Assembly: GCA_029948255.1 (NCBI GenBank)
Contig: JALIZF010001776.1
Location: forward strand, 1-64,000
Source of the DNA: Telmatactis stephensoni
Taxonomy: Eukaryota; Cnidaria; Anthozoa; Actiniaria; Isophelliidae
DNA length: 64,000 nt
Direction: 5' to 3'
Shown here one piece after another: positions 22,068 to 33,748 of the stretch. Each line of letters begins with the position of its first letter. The stretch's first letter is position 1. The position numbers were made by a program, and so were the translations under genes. The notes below the pieces were generated by a model. The model did not search any database, was not told the origin of the DNA, and saw nothing but the letters and a program-made list of their open reading frames with translations.

Positions 22068-23504
22068 TCACTTTTTGGCTTGCTTCAGATAAACATCCAC
22101 TTTTGATAAAAACTGGTTTACATTATCCATAGTTTTCACCGCCTTTTCGCACATTTGTTTGTGCGCTTCCTGTGCTGTGGTCTTGCCTTTCTTTTTCTGT
22201 GACTTAGTAGGGTTATCATCATCAGTGCTACTACTACCACTATCAAGCACTAATTCTGAGTTGATTTTACGCTTGACAGCTTCCCTCTTTCGTTGCGCCG
22301 GAGACAACTTCTTTGCATACTGCATCTTATTTACAAGTAAAGGCGGGGTTTCTGCTTGGCTGGTCGATTCCACTTTGGAGCTGGACGACGACGCAGAACG
22401 CAAGGCTTCATTCACAATTCTTCGCATTCTATTAGTTAGCCGTTCTTCTGGCTGTGTTAAGTACAGGTTAACGACATGATGTGGTAGATTGGCATCTACA
22501 ACGCTTTGGCGAACAAAAGCGATTACTTCTTGCCAGGCTTTCCCATGGCATCTGTTGTATGCATCAACAATAAATGTCTTCTCTTTCTCTCCAACAGTAA
22601 CGCGCCGCCGCTTGTCTACAAATTAAGGAATAACATAAGTCCGCAACCTTTATAATTGTGTTATCCAGTATCGAATGCAACAACAATTTTCTTCCTAAAC
22701 GAGAAACAGTAAAACTTCTCGAGTATATTAAGGCCTGGGTCAATCGCTAATTGTATAAATTTTGGATAAAAAATATTTTGAAGACAAAGAACATCTAAAT
22801 GAACGTTTTCCTTCTATAAGTTACTAAACTCGACGTCCTTAATTTTTTTAGGGTACTTTTAAGATGTCACGTGATCTGATGACGTCACAGTTATCAAATA
22901 TTGTATTGTAAACTTCAAAGCAAAATGCGGTCGTGGGTATAACCCCAGTCTTGAAAGTAACCATGCTTAACTATGAGCCTTAATGTTCTTCCAAACAAAC
23001 AACCCGGAAAACCTGACTACAGTTCTTCTTTAGTGAGATAAAGCCCAAAACAGGTCACGTGACTTTTACTCATTTCTTTTAAAAATAGAAAAACTCAACA
23101 ATGTAAAGTGGATGACAAGTTTTTCGGGCTGTATGTTGTGAAGCACATTCAGGCTCACAGTTAAGCATGGGAATTGGTTACTTTGAAGTATTTAGTAATA
23201 CCCGCGACCGCATTTTGCTTTGAAGTTTACAACACAATATTTGATCACTGTGACGTCATCAGGTCACGTGACATCATAAACATACCCTAAAAAAATTAAG
23301 GACGTCGAGTTTAGTAACTTATCGAGGAAAAAAGTTGATTTAGATGTTCTATGTCTTCAAAATAATTTTTATCCGAATTTTAAGTAATTAACGATTGACC
23401 AAGGCCTTAATATACTCGAGTTAGTTCATTCAAGTACCTGCACCCTCAACAGTATTTCTCTGGGTGTGGGTTTCCTCTTCCCATGGCCGCCATAAACTTG
23501 ACAT
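22068..23504 (-). CDS. Second (accessory) protein of the Harbinger-like transposon
   Basis: Two exons on the minus strand: 23504-23438 (start, MSSLWRPWEEETHTQ) and 22615-22068. The donor is GCAG|GTACTTG and the acceptor TTTGTAG|ACAAG; together they give 615 nt, 204 residues plus stop. The middle holds a Trp-containing basic segment (KTFIVDAYNRCHGKAWQEVI), followed by a Ser-rich linker, a Lys/Arg-rich stretch (PAQRKREAVKRK), an acidic Ser/Asp patch, and a C-terminal helix-like segment (VNQFLSKVDVYLKQ). Harbinger elements usually encode a Myb/SANT-like DNA-binding partner needed for nuclear import and target binding of the transposase. This protein sits where that partner should be, but I do not see a clear SANT motif. 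The intron hosts MITE-C copy 1. The last ~40 codons lie within the terminal inverted repeat and are duplicated at 27343-27462. Confidence 0.78.
22718..23420. mobile_element. MITE family C copy 1 in intron of the accessory gene
   Basis: Ends CTCGAGTATATTAAGGCCTG and its inverse; both arms contain ACCGCATTTTGC-type and GTGACGTCAT sequences. Flanks are TT on both sides. About 90% or more similar by eye to copy 2 at 26188-26884. Confidence 0.85.
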
Positions 23505-24215
23505 TCTGGTGTTAATCTGCTTTGAATCGTACAGCAAAACACTAAAATTGATCTGTACATACACGGACTAATTAAGAAGCACGTGAAAATTAGACAATTC
23601 AACACACAAACGATGAAATAGGCCTTTTCACTTTACCATTATTTTCGAACTTTATGCGCCATAAAATTAAACAATAGGTGACAACAAAGTTTGTGCGGGA
23701 TGTGCCTTTCTTTTGTTGAAGCTGCAAAACTCAAACCCGTATCGATCTATTCTTGATTGGAAGACAAAGAAACAAACTTACATGATACTGACGTACGTGA
23801 TAATTTAAACAAAGAAATTCACATCATTCCACGCACAAATTAGAAAAATAGCAGTAAAGCAAAAACATCTAATTTCACGGCATATTTATTTTGTTGAATT
23901 CCAATACAAAATCACAGCTGAGTGCACTTGTGACGAACACGACGAAAAGTATGGACGAACACGAGATACAAGCTGTGCTTTTAGCTGTTCTCGGATTTTT
24001 GCTACTTCTGACGTCTTTGCAGCTTCCTCTAGATGAAGGTCGTCTTCCACTTATACAACGTTTAATGCCCAATTTTCATAGTTCTCCTTTTGTCGGTCGT
24101 GACGTCTTTGGTTTAATTTCAGGACAAGCATGGCTATTTTGGAAAAATACTGGAGAAACCCTAGGTTCTTTCATGAGAATTGCAAACGATTTAATGCCTA
24201 CTATCTTTCGTTTAA

Positions 24216-25674
24216 GGTGGCCCGTACGTATTGATTTGTTTGTTGGGCATGAATTTCAATCACGTCCTTTTACATCAAAACCTTGTCCGATTTCTGAGAA
24301 ATTTGCAGCCATTTGTCTACAAGCCTTGAAATTTGTACCGGTAATTATTCTTCTGCGAATGAGATCAAGTAATTCGAGATATCAGACGATTTTTAAAAAT
24401 GGCTTTTTGAGAAAAATTGGTCATAAATAAACTATATCTGCTGTAAGAAAGACAAATACCTATTGTAACTTGTGAACAAAATTTGGAGAGATGAGAAGCT
24501 AAACGCCAATGTTATCCTCAAGCAAACTTGGGGAGTAATTTTTGTGACCACGAGGCGAGCGTTGCGAATTTGTATTACTTCGACTTCTACAAATTCTGTC
24601 GAATTGTTTCGTGAAATTTTCTCGGTATGAGATAGAACAAGATGTTAACATACCTGTTGCCAAGTGTCGTTGTGTTTGCTGCACTAGGTATAATTCAGTA
24701 AGCTTCAAAAGTAAGCAACTTCATCAAGTCGACGTTTGAGCTGCCAAGGTAAAACCCTCACGGTTTGTTAATTTATTCAAAACAACACCTTACTATCTGT
24801 TGCAAAATTCCGCACGGGATCCAGACTTTTGGGAATAAAGACAGTAGTTCTCTGAATACAATTGCTTCTGAGTCTAAATCCCGTGTGGAATTTTGCAACA
24901 GATAGTAAGGTGTTGTTTTGAATAAATGAACAAACCATGAGGGCTTTACCTTGGCAGCTCAAACGTCGACTCGATGCAGTTGCTTACTTTTGAAGCTTAC
25001 TGAATTATACCTAGTGCAGCAAACACAACGACACTTGGCAGCAGGTATGTTAACATTTTGTTCTATCCCATACCGAGAAAATTTCACGAAACAATTCGAC
25101 AGAATTTGTAGAAGTCAAAGTAATACAAATTCGCAACGCTCACCTCGTGGTCACATAAATTACTCCCCAAGTTTGCTTGAGGATAAACATTGGCGTTTAG
25201 CTTCTCATCTCTCCAAATTTTGTTTACAAGTTACAATAGGTATTTGTCTTTCTTACAGCAGATATAGTTCTCGCTGTTTTTGAAATTTTGTTGAGATTTT
25301 GGCGGTAGTTTTGACTACATAATTTTGCGTCGTAACAGGCAGCACAAATTTTGTATCGCAACTTCTAAGGCACTAATTGGCACGATACATGTTGTATGTA
25401 GTCCTCTATGCCTTTATACTTGATTGACGAAATAGAAAAAAAATTCACCTTGGAATTTTGGATTTATGACCAATTTTTCTCAAACAGCCATTTTTAAAAA
25501 TCGTCTGATATCTCGAATTACTTGATCTAATTCGCAGAAAAATAATTACCGGTACAAATTTCAAGGTTTGTAGACAAATGGCTGCAAATTTCTCAGAAAT
25601 CGGACAAGGTTTAGATGTAAAAGGACGCGATTGAAATTCATGCCCAACAAACAAATCAATAGGTACGGGCCACC
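24216..25674. mobile_element. TTAA fold-back element 2 inside the transposase
   Basis: Ends GGTGGCCCGTACGTATTGAT and its near-perfect inverse, flanked by TTAA (24212-24215, 25675-25678). The arms are almost fully inverted around about 24850; the right arm has about 200 extra bases (near 25260-25440). The GGTGGCCCG terminus resembles GGTAGCTCG of element 1, so the two likely share a transposase source. Confidence 0.88.
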
Positions 25675-26187
25675 TTAACTGCTGATGGGGCTCAAAGAAT
25701 TAGACAACGTCGTCAGAAGATCAGTATCGTTAACCAAGTGCTCCTGGTTTTAATTTGGATGCGCAAGTATCCGCATGTCGACTCACTTGCACTGCTGTTT
25801 GACATTGACCCCACCTCTGTCATACGAATTGTCTACAAGATTTTGCCTGTGTTTTGGGGATATTTCAAAAATCAATTAGTTTGGCCAAATTTAAATGAGT
25901 GGAACAATCTCATGGGGAACTGGCCCGAATTCCCCCATGTCGTTGGCGCTATTGATGTTACATCCCATGAGATATATCGACCATTGACAGAGCCTCAAAG
26001 ATTGTATTACAATGGGCACAGGCACTATCACCTCATGAATACCCAGCTTATCATGGACACAGAAGGGCATATTCGATTCCTTCAGGCGGGATTTATGGGG
26101 AGTACTCATGATGCCCTGTCATTCAGGCTGATGGAACCTATTGGACCCGGACACAATCTAGCACTACCGCCCAATGCACTTTTACTA

Positions 26188-26884
26188 CTCGAGTATATTA
26201 AGGCCTGGGTCAATCGCTAATTGTACATATTTTGGATAAAAAAATATTTTGAAGACAAAGAACATCTAAATGAACGTTTTTCTTCTATATGTTACTAAAC
26301 TCGACGTCCTTAAATTTTTGAGGATACTTTTAAGATGTCACGTGACCTGATGACGTCACAGTGATCAAATATTGTATTGTAAACTTCAAAGCAAAATGCG
26401 GTCGTGGGTATAACCCCAGTCTTGAAAGTAACCATGCTTAACTATGAGCCTTAATGTGCTTCCAAACAAACAACCCGGAAAACCTGACTACAGTTTTGCT
26501 TTAGTGAAATAAAGCCCAAAACAGGTCACGTGACTTTTACTTATTTCTTTTAAAAATGGAAAAACTCAACAATGTAAAGTGGATGACAAGTTTTTCGGGC
26601 TGTACGTTGTGAAGCACATTCAGGCTCACAGTTGAGCATGGTTACCTTGAAGTCTTGAGTAATACCCGCGACCGCATTTTGCTTTGAAGTTTAGAACACA
26701 ATATTTGATCACTGTGACGTCATCAGGTCACGTGACATAATAAACGTACCCTCAAAAAATTAAGGACGTCGAGTTTAGTAACCTATCGAGGAAAAAAGTT
26801 AATTTAGATGTTCTATGTCTTCAAAATAATTTTTATTCGAATTTTAACTAATTCACGATTGACCCAGGCCTTAATATACTCGAG
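26188..26884. mobile_element. MITE family C copy 2 inside the transposase
   Basis: Same ends as copy 1 (CTCGAGTATATTAAGGCCTG), with TA duplicated on both sides (26186-26187, 26885-26886). The TA target suggests mobilisation by a Tc1/mariner-type transposase. It separates the second catalytic Asp from the Glu of the Harbinger transposase. Confidence 0.88.
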
Positions 26885-27342
26885 TAGCAGACAAAGCATA
26901 CCCTGATGGTGCGCCACTTTTAACACCAGTCAGGGCCGGCCAGATGCATCTACTCAACAACAGGGAAAGAAGAAGAGCGCGAAGGTTTAGTAATTAAATT
27001 AGCAAAGAGGAGGATCAAAGTGGAACACGTTTTTAAAAACATGAAGACTTACAAGGCAGTGAGTCAGATATGGCGCCATCCGCGTTGGCTTATGCCCATA
27101 TGCGTTGAACTTGCTACTTTTCTCGCAGAGAGAAGAGTAAGGCTCTTCCAAGCTATTTAAGCACAAAACAGCCTTAATACAATGTAGCGTGCGTTATCTT
27201 TTTCTTTCGACTTTCGAGACGATTTAAGAGTTTTGTACAATGTGTTTTCAAAGCGGATGTTTTGTTAAATAGGTTTTTTGCCAGGGGGAATAAATTTCCT
27301 AACTATAATTAATTTACTCCTTTACACTTTTACTGCATGGCC

Positions 27343-27462
27343 ACCGTACAGGAGGCACAAGAAGCACACAAACAAATGTGCGAAGAAGGTATGAAAGCTA
27401 TGGATAATGTAAACCAGTTTTTATCAAAAGTGGATGTTTATCTGAAGCAAGCCAACAAGTGA
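27343..27462 (+). pseudogene. Duplicate 3' end of the accessory gene in the right TIR
   Basis: Encodes EAHKQMCEEGMKAMDNVNQF and the rest of the C-terminus, ending in TGA at 27460-27462. It matches the C-terminus of the minus-strand accessory gene with a few substitutions. It exists because the terminal inverted repeat extends into that gene, and it has no start of its own. Confidence 0.8.
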
Positions 27463-27718
27463 TCACCTGAAACTAATAAAAATGCATTGGACCTATGCAT
27501 ATTGAGAAGTGTTTAAAATTGTCAAAGCTATAGTTATGTTCTGTTTCTGAATTAAAGAACACCTTTAATTGTCAAAAAAGTGTAATTTATTGAAAATGGG
27601 ATTTATCTCGCGCATCAAGTAATTATACTTGTGCTTTTCATGAAATGGCTCAGTGCCCACATTAGCATACAAGCAGAACTCATTAGCATTTAAAACATGG
27701 GTTATACGAACTCACTCT

Positions 27719-28599
27719 ATTGGGAAATCGCTTAGTTGAACACCTGGTCGATTAGATTACTCGTTCGTCACAAATCGAAACCCACATATTATATTATACT
27801 AATTTTCGTTTTCATGACATCGCTAAAATTTCTGGTGAATCGAATTTTTGCTTCGTTTACACAGACTACTCTTACTAGTTCAGTTCAATCCCCAGACATT
27901 TATGCACACGAACCGGCAAAATAACAATTCTTTGTCAAATTAATATTATAATCAATGCTAGGACTGTTTGTGATCGTTTGAAAAAGAAATAAATTTGAAT
28001 AAAATGTCAGTAAAGACTACTCTTACTAGTTCAGTTCAATCCCCAGATATTTATGCACACGAACCGGCAAAATAACAATTCTTTGTCAAATTAATATTAT
28101 AATCAATGCTAGGACTGTTTGTGATCGTTTGAAAAAGAAATAAATTTGAATAAAATGTCAGTAATCAAGAACCTGTTTGAAACCATATTGCATTTTAAAT
28201 GATACAGCTAGTTCACAGTACTTAAACAGCTCCCAGAACCTCACTTTCTGTTAGGAACTGCTAGCGAGATTCCTTTTGCTGCCGACGTATTTTTTAGGTT
28301 TGACTATTATGCAAATTAGGAACAGTCGATTTTCTTTCATAAAACACGAAGTTTTAAAAATAGAGCAAAGTTTTCTTGAGGGATGACGCGGATTCACGTT
28401 GTTAACAGTTTCATGTCAAATTTTTGTCAATTATTTGGTGTAAGTCAAGTTCTTTAGCGTATAAGGTCCGCGAGCAAGCTGAATTTTAGTTATCGTATGG
28501 GATTTTTGTGGTTTTATAACTTTAGTGATACTTTCCATACTCCCTTCCTGGTAAGTCGCGAAGGCTTGATACCGACGTATATGCAATGTTTATTGAAAT
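27719..28599 (+). repeat. Repeat unit K, copy 1, right part, with a 152-bp tandem duplication
   Basis: Shares CGTTCGTCACAAATCGAAAC, TCGCTAAAATTTCTGGTGAA and GATTGTTTGGGATCG-type sequence with copy 3 (31380-31700). Positions 27864-28015 and 28016-28167 are a near-identical direct duplication (GACTACTCTTACTAGTTCAG to AAAATGTCAGTAAA). The 62-codon open frame at 27736-27924 has no recognisable motif. Confidence 0.75.
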
Positions 28600-29640
28600 A
28601 GGTGTATGTCATTCCATGTAGAAATGCAATCTTTCACTCAAATTTCGTTCCATCAACAAAAGTCGAACTTACCTTCTTAACAAGTAACAGATTTGGTAGT
28701 TCTGAAGGAGGCAAAGAAATTTGAAGCCAAGATGCAGTGAATTTTAAAAGTTTAAACCGAGAACAAAGGCGTTCTGTATATTATGAAGCTTTCATGTTTG
28801 CTTTCGACTCGAAAGTGAAAGAGGAAGCTAGACGGGGAATCCCTTATGACGTATTGTGCGGTGACGTTTCACTAGTAACGCAATATAGCAAGTAACGCTG
28901 TATTCACGATGTGATTGGAAAATTGCTTTGTTAAATTGAACTCCTGGTGGGATCACGTGGCACCAATAACACATTATTAATTAAGGTAGTTCGGGACTTA
29001 TAGATTTTACGATAAACTTGTCTTCAAAATTTCTCCAAAGAAAGAGGTACATAGGTGGAAACAAAACGTGAAATAAAATTGAAATAAAAAGAGAGTCACC
29101 GACATCACTCTCGAGATAAGAGGGGGGAGATGTGGAGTGTTTAGGACGCTTTTTATGAAAGTGGTCTTGCGACATCTGATCAAAATATAAAAAATTTGGA
29201 ACAACCAATTGCAAAAATATTGAAAAGCAAACAAAATGATACCACATGAGAAACACTTAGGACTGAGTTGTTGCCGAACAATTTGCGAAGAAGCGAAAGA
29301 TCAACAATATTGCGCGAGTAATAGCCTTCAAATCATTCATAAAATCAGAAGTGCGCGAGCTCGAATGCGCGCGGCCAGATAAGCAGTAGCAAGGATTCCA
29401 AACTACCTTAAAATAGGGGAGTCGAAAACCCTTTTTTGTTGATTTCCATTGTTTTCAAAATGCGAGACTCTGAGACGGTTTTTAGCGAAAAATCGAGACT
29501 AGTAGAGCCCTCGAAATTTGACTAAAATTTTGCGAGACTCTAACTGTTTTTAGGGGGCCATTCCACACCCTTTAAAATCACTAATTAAAGAACAATGTTT
29601 TTCGTTCGTCACAAATCGAAACCCACATTTGTATATTGTA
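28600..29640 (+). repeat. Repeat unit K, copy 2 (split by TTAA element 3)
   Basis: Carries CATTCCATGTAGAAATGCA, AAGTAACAGATTTGGTAG, GATTGGAAAATTGCTTTG and, after the insertion, CGTTCGTCACAAATCGAAAC near 29600. It is the most diverged of the three copies. Confidence 0.7.
28985..29407. mobile_element. TTAA element 3, 423 bp
   Basis: Ends GGTAGTTCGG and, inverted, GGTAGTTTGG, with TTAA on both sides (28981-28984, 29408-29411). Unlike elements 1 and 2 the arms are not long, so only about 10 bp is a true terminal repeat. GGTAG is shared with element 1. Confidence 0.75.
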
Positions 29641-29760
29641 GAAATAGAAAACGAGGCAGCGTGCTATGTTGAGTTATAGAAGCACGCAGGAATTGTAAGA
29701 AGACGAGAGAAGTGTTAGGAGAAGCACGAGGCGTAGCACTGCTGCCGAGTTTTCTATTTC
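29641..29760. repeat. Imperfect hairpin, about 120 bp
   Basis: GAAATAGAAAACGAGGCAGC at the left pairs with GCTGCCGAGTTTTCTATTTC at the right; GTGCTA/TAGCAC pairs further in. A short MITE or its remnant. Confidence 0.55.
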
Positions 29761-30093
29761 TTTTATAAAATACAATTGAAGTTATATTTTATTTTTTCGT
29801 TGTGTGTTCTCATAGAGAACCTTTGGCCAATCATAGTTATTTTATAATATAATTATATATACTCATTTGCGTAGCTATGTAGGTACAATTGACTTGATTG
29901 ATATTCTCTGTCAAACTAGCGAGCCTCAGCGATCAACGAGCGCCGGTAGCACTTCCATTTTGGTGATCTGAATTTTAAAACAAGATTTTCGTGCTGCATG
30001 CAATAGTCGTAGTCAAGTTGTAAGCGTGATTCACATGAAGCGATTTATGTTGTATACTTGACGAGAGCCAGGCGCGCGCCAACGCTTGCTTAA

Positions 30094-30929
30094 GGTTGGT
30101 GCCTACTATTGTCCGCGCGCACTGCTTTCTGCGCATGCAAAAACACTGAATTTTTGTCGGTAAAACAATCGTAAAAGCAAGGCCTTTTTACGACTTTTTG
30201 AAAAAATAAACTTACAGAATTAAAGGAAAACCATTTAGCCTCTCCTGTGTTTGAATGAAATTCACAGTTGATAAATAGAACCTGAGTTATAACGCCTGTT
30301 TTGACTATCATTTCTACCAGAAACGACCTGTTTTCGCCGCCATCTTGAAAATTTCCCACAATGCATTGTAATTCGCTCTACTTTCCGGGGAGGGCTAGGG
30401 AATTTTTGATCATTTTCGCGAATTCTGATCAGTTTTCGCGCGTTTATCGGCAAATAACTTTCTAAATCGCACGGATACCCCTATTTTTTATTTCTGTAAA
30501 TTGTAAAGTGGAGATTAACCTACTATTTTAAAATACTTTTATGAATTTAAAATTGAAACTTGATTGCAAAAATTGGACTTTTCATTTGGCGGTCATGTAC
30601 CAAAACAGGTCTAAAACTAGTAAAAAGTCATTGAAAAAAATTGTTATTCTGGTTTTTCATATTTCGTATGGCATTGACAAGTAAGAGAATTGTGTTGTAA
30701 ACGTTTTAGTAAAAAAAGTTAGACATTTTTTCAAAATATGGGGTATTTATGATGTTTTCTTTGGGCCTCTAGAATAGGCAGATTTTGCAACATTTGATGG
30801 CAGGTAACTCATTAATATGCACGGTGACCCCCAATTTTTTCCTTGGATTCTAGCTCCCTATGATGGGTTCTTTGATACCCATGTGGTTTTTGGCCAAAAA
30901 AATTACCTTCCCATTAGTAGGCACCAACC
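30094..30929. mobile_element. TTAA element 4, 836 bp
   Basis: Perfect 15-bp inverted ends GGTTGGTGCCTACTA, flanked by TTAA at 30090-30093 and 30930-30933. The interior is unique AT-rich sequence without a transposase. It carries GCCGCCATCTTGAAAAT near 30338, a phrase common near promoters. Confidence 0.82.
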
Positions 30930-30965
30930 TTAAACGACGGTTATCAAGGACGCTAAAACCAATCT

Positions 30966-31720
30966 ATAGGTAAATACATGGCATTCCATGAAGGACGCAT
31001 GAAGAAATGCAATCTTTCCCAAAAATTTCCTTCAATGAACCAAAGTCGAACTTACCTCCTTAATTAAACAAGTAACAGATTTGATAGTTTGAAGACAGGG
31101 AACTTCGAAGCCAAAATGCGGTGAATTTTAACATTTTTGAACCAAAAACAAAGACATTCTACATCGCGGAGCTTTCGTGTTTGCTTCTTGTGCGATGAGC
31201 TAGGTTGTATAACACAATAGCAAGAAACGCGACAACGATTTTTGAAATAAGTGTATAGCAAGTAAAGCTGTCTTCACGATATGATTGGAAAATCGCTTTG
31301 TTTAGTACACCAGGTCAGATCACGTGACACAGATAACAGATTATTAATTAAAATCGCTACTGAATTAAAGAGTACTTTTCGTTCGTCACAAATCGAAACC
31401 CACATTTGTATATTATACTAATTTATCGCTAAAATTTCTGGTGAATCCAAATTTTGCTTCATTTACACAGACTACTCCTTTACTAGTTCAGTTCAATCCA
31501 CAGATATCAGTTATGCACACGAACCAAAATAACAATTCTTTGTCAGATTCTCTGTAATACAATGTAATGTATCAAATATTTTTCGAGATCTTTATAGTTA
31601 TTCACATCTTTTTTTAAATTTACCTTTATCAGTTAGTTTCATTATAATCAATGCTAGGATTGTTTGGGATCGTTTGAAAAAGTGATAAATTTGACTTTTA
31701 TGACAGTATTGGTAAAGAAA
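30966..31720 (+). repeat. Repeat unit K, copy 3 (uninterrupted)
   Basis: The most complete copy: GCATTCCATGAAGG at the left, GATATGATTGGAAAATCGC at 31278 (the empty site for the Harbinger transposon), CGTTCGTCACAAATCGAAAC at 31380, and AATCAATGCTAGGATTGTTT at 31650. Confidence 0.75.
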
Positions 31721-32087
31721 TTGCTTGAGAAGAAGATGGTCCGCGTTTTTCTATTTCTTCGTCGGTGAGCCGTTCGTGTCAAAAACGTTATATTTTAACT
31801 TCTTATTTGGGCGTGTTTCAATTTATATCAACCAGTTTAAAGCCAAAAATCTCCCGTTACTACACCGTGTCAAAAAAATTTCAAAATTCGTCCCTTTATT
31901 TTACCCTTTTTGGCTACGATAGTCGTAGAGTTTGAAAACAAGATTTTCGTGTTGCATGCAATAGTCGTAGGCAAGTTGTAAGCGTGCATGATTTACACGA
32001 AGCAATTCTTGCGCAAGTTGCATGCTAAAGGTGTGCAGTGTAAATCAGCCCTTTTAAAGATGATTGTCAGTAAGTCTTTAAGAAAGC

Positions 32088-32318
32088 CGTGGCCACACGG
32101 ACGATTTTTGCTTGCACAGGCGGCACGATTTTTTGACATCACCGTTACAATTTCGTGCACCACACCATATTTGTTTATGAAAACCAGTCCTTCTTGTCAT
32201 GTCGCCTTTATCGTTAGCTTTTGCTACCAGCATTTGTCGCTCATGTAGCTACCACGTTGGTGATTTCAAAAACTCGCGTCGCCTTTTCAAGCAAAAAATC
32301 GCTGGTGTAGCCGCGGCT
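32088..32318. mobile_element. MITE with AAGCCGTGGCCACAC ends
   Basis: AAGCCGTGGCCACACGGACG and CGATTTTTGCTTG at the left pair with CAAGCAAAAAATCG and GGTGTAGCCGCGGCTT at the right. Target duplication unclear. Confidence 0.65.
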
Positions 32319-32999
32319 TAAAGAAACTTGTACAAGTCTCAACTTTTAATTATAATTACTTTGACATAATTTTACTTTACCACCATCAATTGATGTGTTA
32401 TAAATCATCTTATCCATCTAATTAAACTGTTTCATCATAAAAGACCGTGCCACTTTAAGAATTTGATAAAAATATGTACAAATTCCAGTTACAGCAAAAA
32501 AATCGTTGCATCGCAACACCATTTTTCCAACTTCGTTTAGATAATTGTTTTTCGATTGATCCAGTAATCATCGATGGGGGCACAGCTTAAGCGAAATCGT
32601 GCAAATCATTGGCTCAATCACCAAAGATCATTGAGAGATCAGAAAAAAAATCCGAAGTTTAGAAAAATACCAATCGCGATGCAACGAATTTGGCTTTAAT
32701 ACTATCTCTTTTAAATATATTAACTGTAAATGTCTTTTTTCTTGTGACTGTGAGCAGAGCTGGTGGAAAGCAGTGGCGGTGCAGTGTCAAGAGTCAGTGG
32801 TGGTTGTTCTCGGTGGACTTGCTTGAGTTCTTTGAACGATGCCGCAAATAACGATTTCGCTGGTTTCCTGAAAGCAACAATCGTGATAAGAATCTATGAT
32901 TCCAAACTTCCTATATACACCAAGTATCCAATGACAAAAGCGTATTATCAATAACAATAGCCTGCACGCAAAAAGTATCATGCAAATGACTTTCCTTTC

Positions 33000-33120
33000 C
33001 GTTAAAATGGAGCACTGATGGAGAGAGAGAGAGGAGAGTAAAATGATTGAACCGTCGACCTCAAGTTTATCAGTTACTCAAATTACTTTCATAGGTTATC
33101 GACGTAAAATATGGTCGCTT
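33000..33120 (+). mobile_element. SINE-like 3' fragment
   Basis: AAAATGGAGCACTGATGGAG, an AGAG-rich patch, then GAACCGTCGACCTC. The same order is seen downstream of the tRNA-like head at 56431-56690 (AAACGGAGCAGTGATGG, GAGCGCACCGTCGGCTTC). The tRNA-like head is missing here. Confidence 0.5.
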
Positions 33121-33748
33121 TACTTTACTTTACTTCTGAAATAGTCTAGGCCTTGGTCACTCTTTTTTGACACTTACATACCAAAGACTACTTACTCATC
33201 ATGCTTGATAACTGTTGGTTTATTAATCCTCATGGTAACTAGAGAGTCTGTCAAATCAATAGGTCTGCCAAACAATAAATGACAAGAATATATATAACGT
33301 ACATACATATACAGCTAATTGCAAAAACGTTGCCATAGAAAAAATAAACTTTGAAAATCAAAAAATAACAAATAGGAATTAATTAAAAATGGCGAATTTA
33401 ATCATAAGATTTAATTCTAATACAATTCGAATTCAAAGCAAATACCAAAAAATTCTCATATACATTGGATTTTCAGTTTTCAGTGAAACCGAGAGATGTA
33501 GGTGCTTCACATTAGAGTACAGTGTTTAAAATATCCTTGGCAGTTTTTAGAAGAAATTTGCCCAAAAGCGTACAAAAGAAAAGCACGAGGTTCACTCCAA
33601 CGACGAAGTTGTGTTTGATTGATCATGAATTGGCTGCGGGCTGAGGAAATCGAAAGACGACATATAACAACATATGACTATCATATCTACATTTGTATCT
33701 GCTTTGAATTGAGAGAGAAAATCTATTAAATTCGCTATTTTTAACTAA

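Larger units (their letters stand above)
23891..27160 (+). pseudogene. Harbinger DDE transposase, broken by two insertions and a frameshift
   Basis: Coding segments 23891-24215, 25679-26187 and 26887-27160, about 366 residues once insertions are skipped, normal for Harbinger transposases. The N-terminal part (MDEHEIQ at 23951 is an alternative start) has IQRLMPNFHSSPFVGRDVF. The second segment has the first Asp in VVGAIDVTSHE and the second Asp in GFMGSTHDALSF. The third has the Glu in KVEHVFKNMK and a final WRHPRWLMPICVE block. Removing the TTAA element with one TTAA, and MITE-C copy 2 with one TA, joins the frames exactly (FRL/TADG and ALLL/ADKAY). In the last segment an in-frame TAA and a one-base shift near 26990 separate RRARRFSN from LAKRRIKVEH, so it would be dead even without the insertions. 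Residue function follows from the DDE_Tnp_4 family and was not tested. Confidence 0.85.
19959..27718 (+). mobile_element. PIF/Harbinger-like DNA transposon, 7.8 kb, nested
   Basis: Terminal inverted repeats begin AGAGCGAGTTCGTATAACCC (left) and AGAGTGAGTTCGTATAACCC (right, inverted), and continue about 370 bp once the nested insertion is removed. ATT flanks both sides (19956-19958, 27719-27721). The related unit K copies at 28.9 and 31.3 kb give the empty site with a single ATT. It encodes a DDE transposase on the plus strand and a second protein on the minus strand from a shared intergenic region at about 23505-23890, the two-gene plan of Harbinger elements. Four later insertions are present: 20128-21972, 22718-23420, 24216-25674 and 26188-26884. 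Without them it would be about 3.1 kb. Confidence 0.88.
31721..33748. other. Mixed repeats, no gene recognised
   Basis: Contains a MITE at 32088-32318 and a SINE-like tail at about 33000-33120. Sequence at 31930-32040 (TTTCGTGTTGCATGCAATAG) repeats that at 29985-30050. Otherwise AT-rich with no supported exon. Confidence 0.5.

Noticed and set aside
23891..24430. 179-codon frame as a complete gene
   Set aside because: Only the part up to 24215 is Harbinger transposase; the rest is the arm of TTAA element 2.
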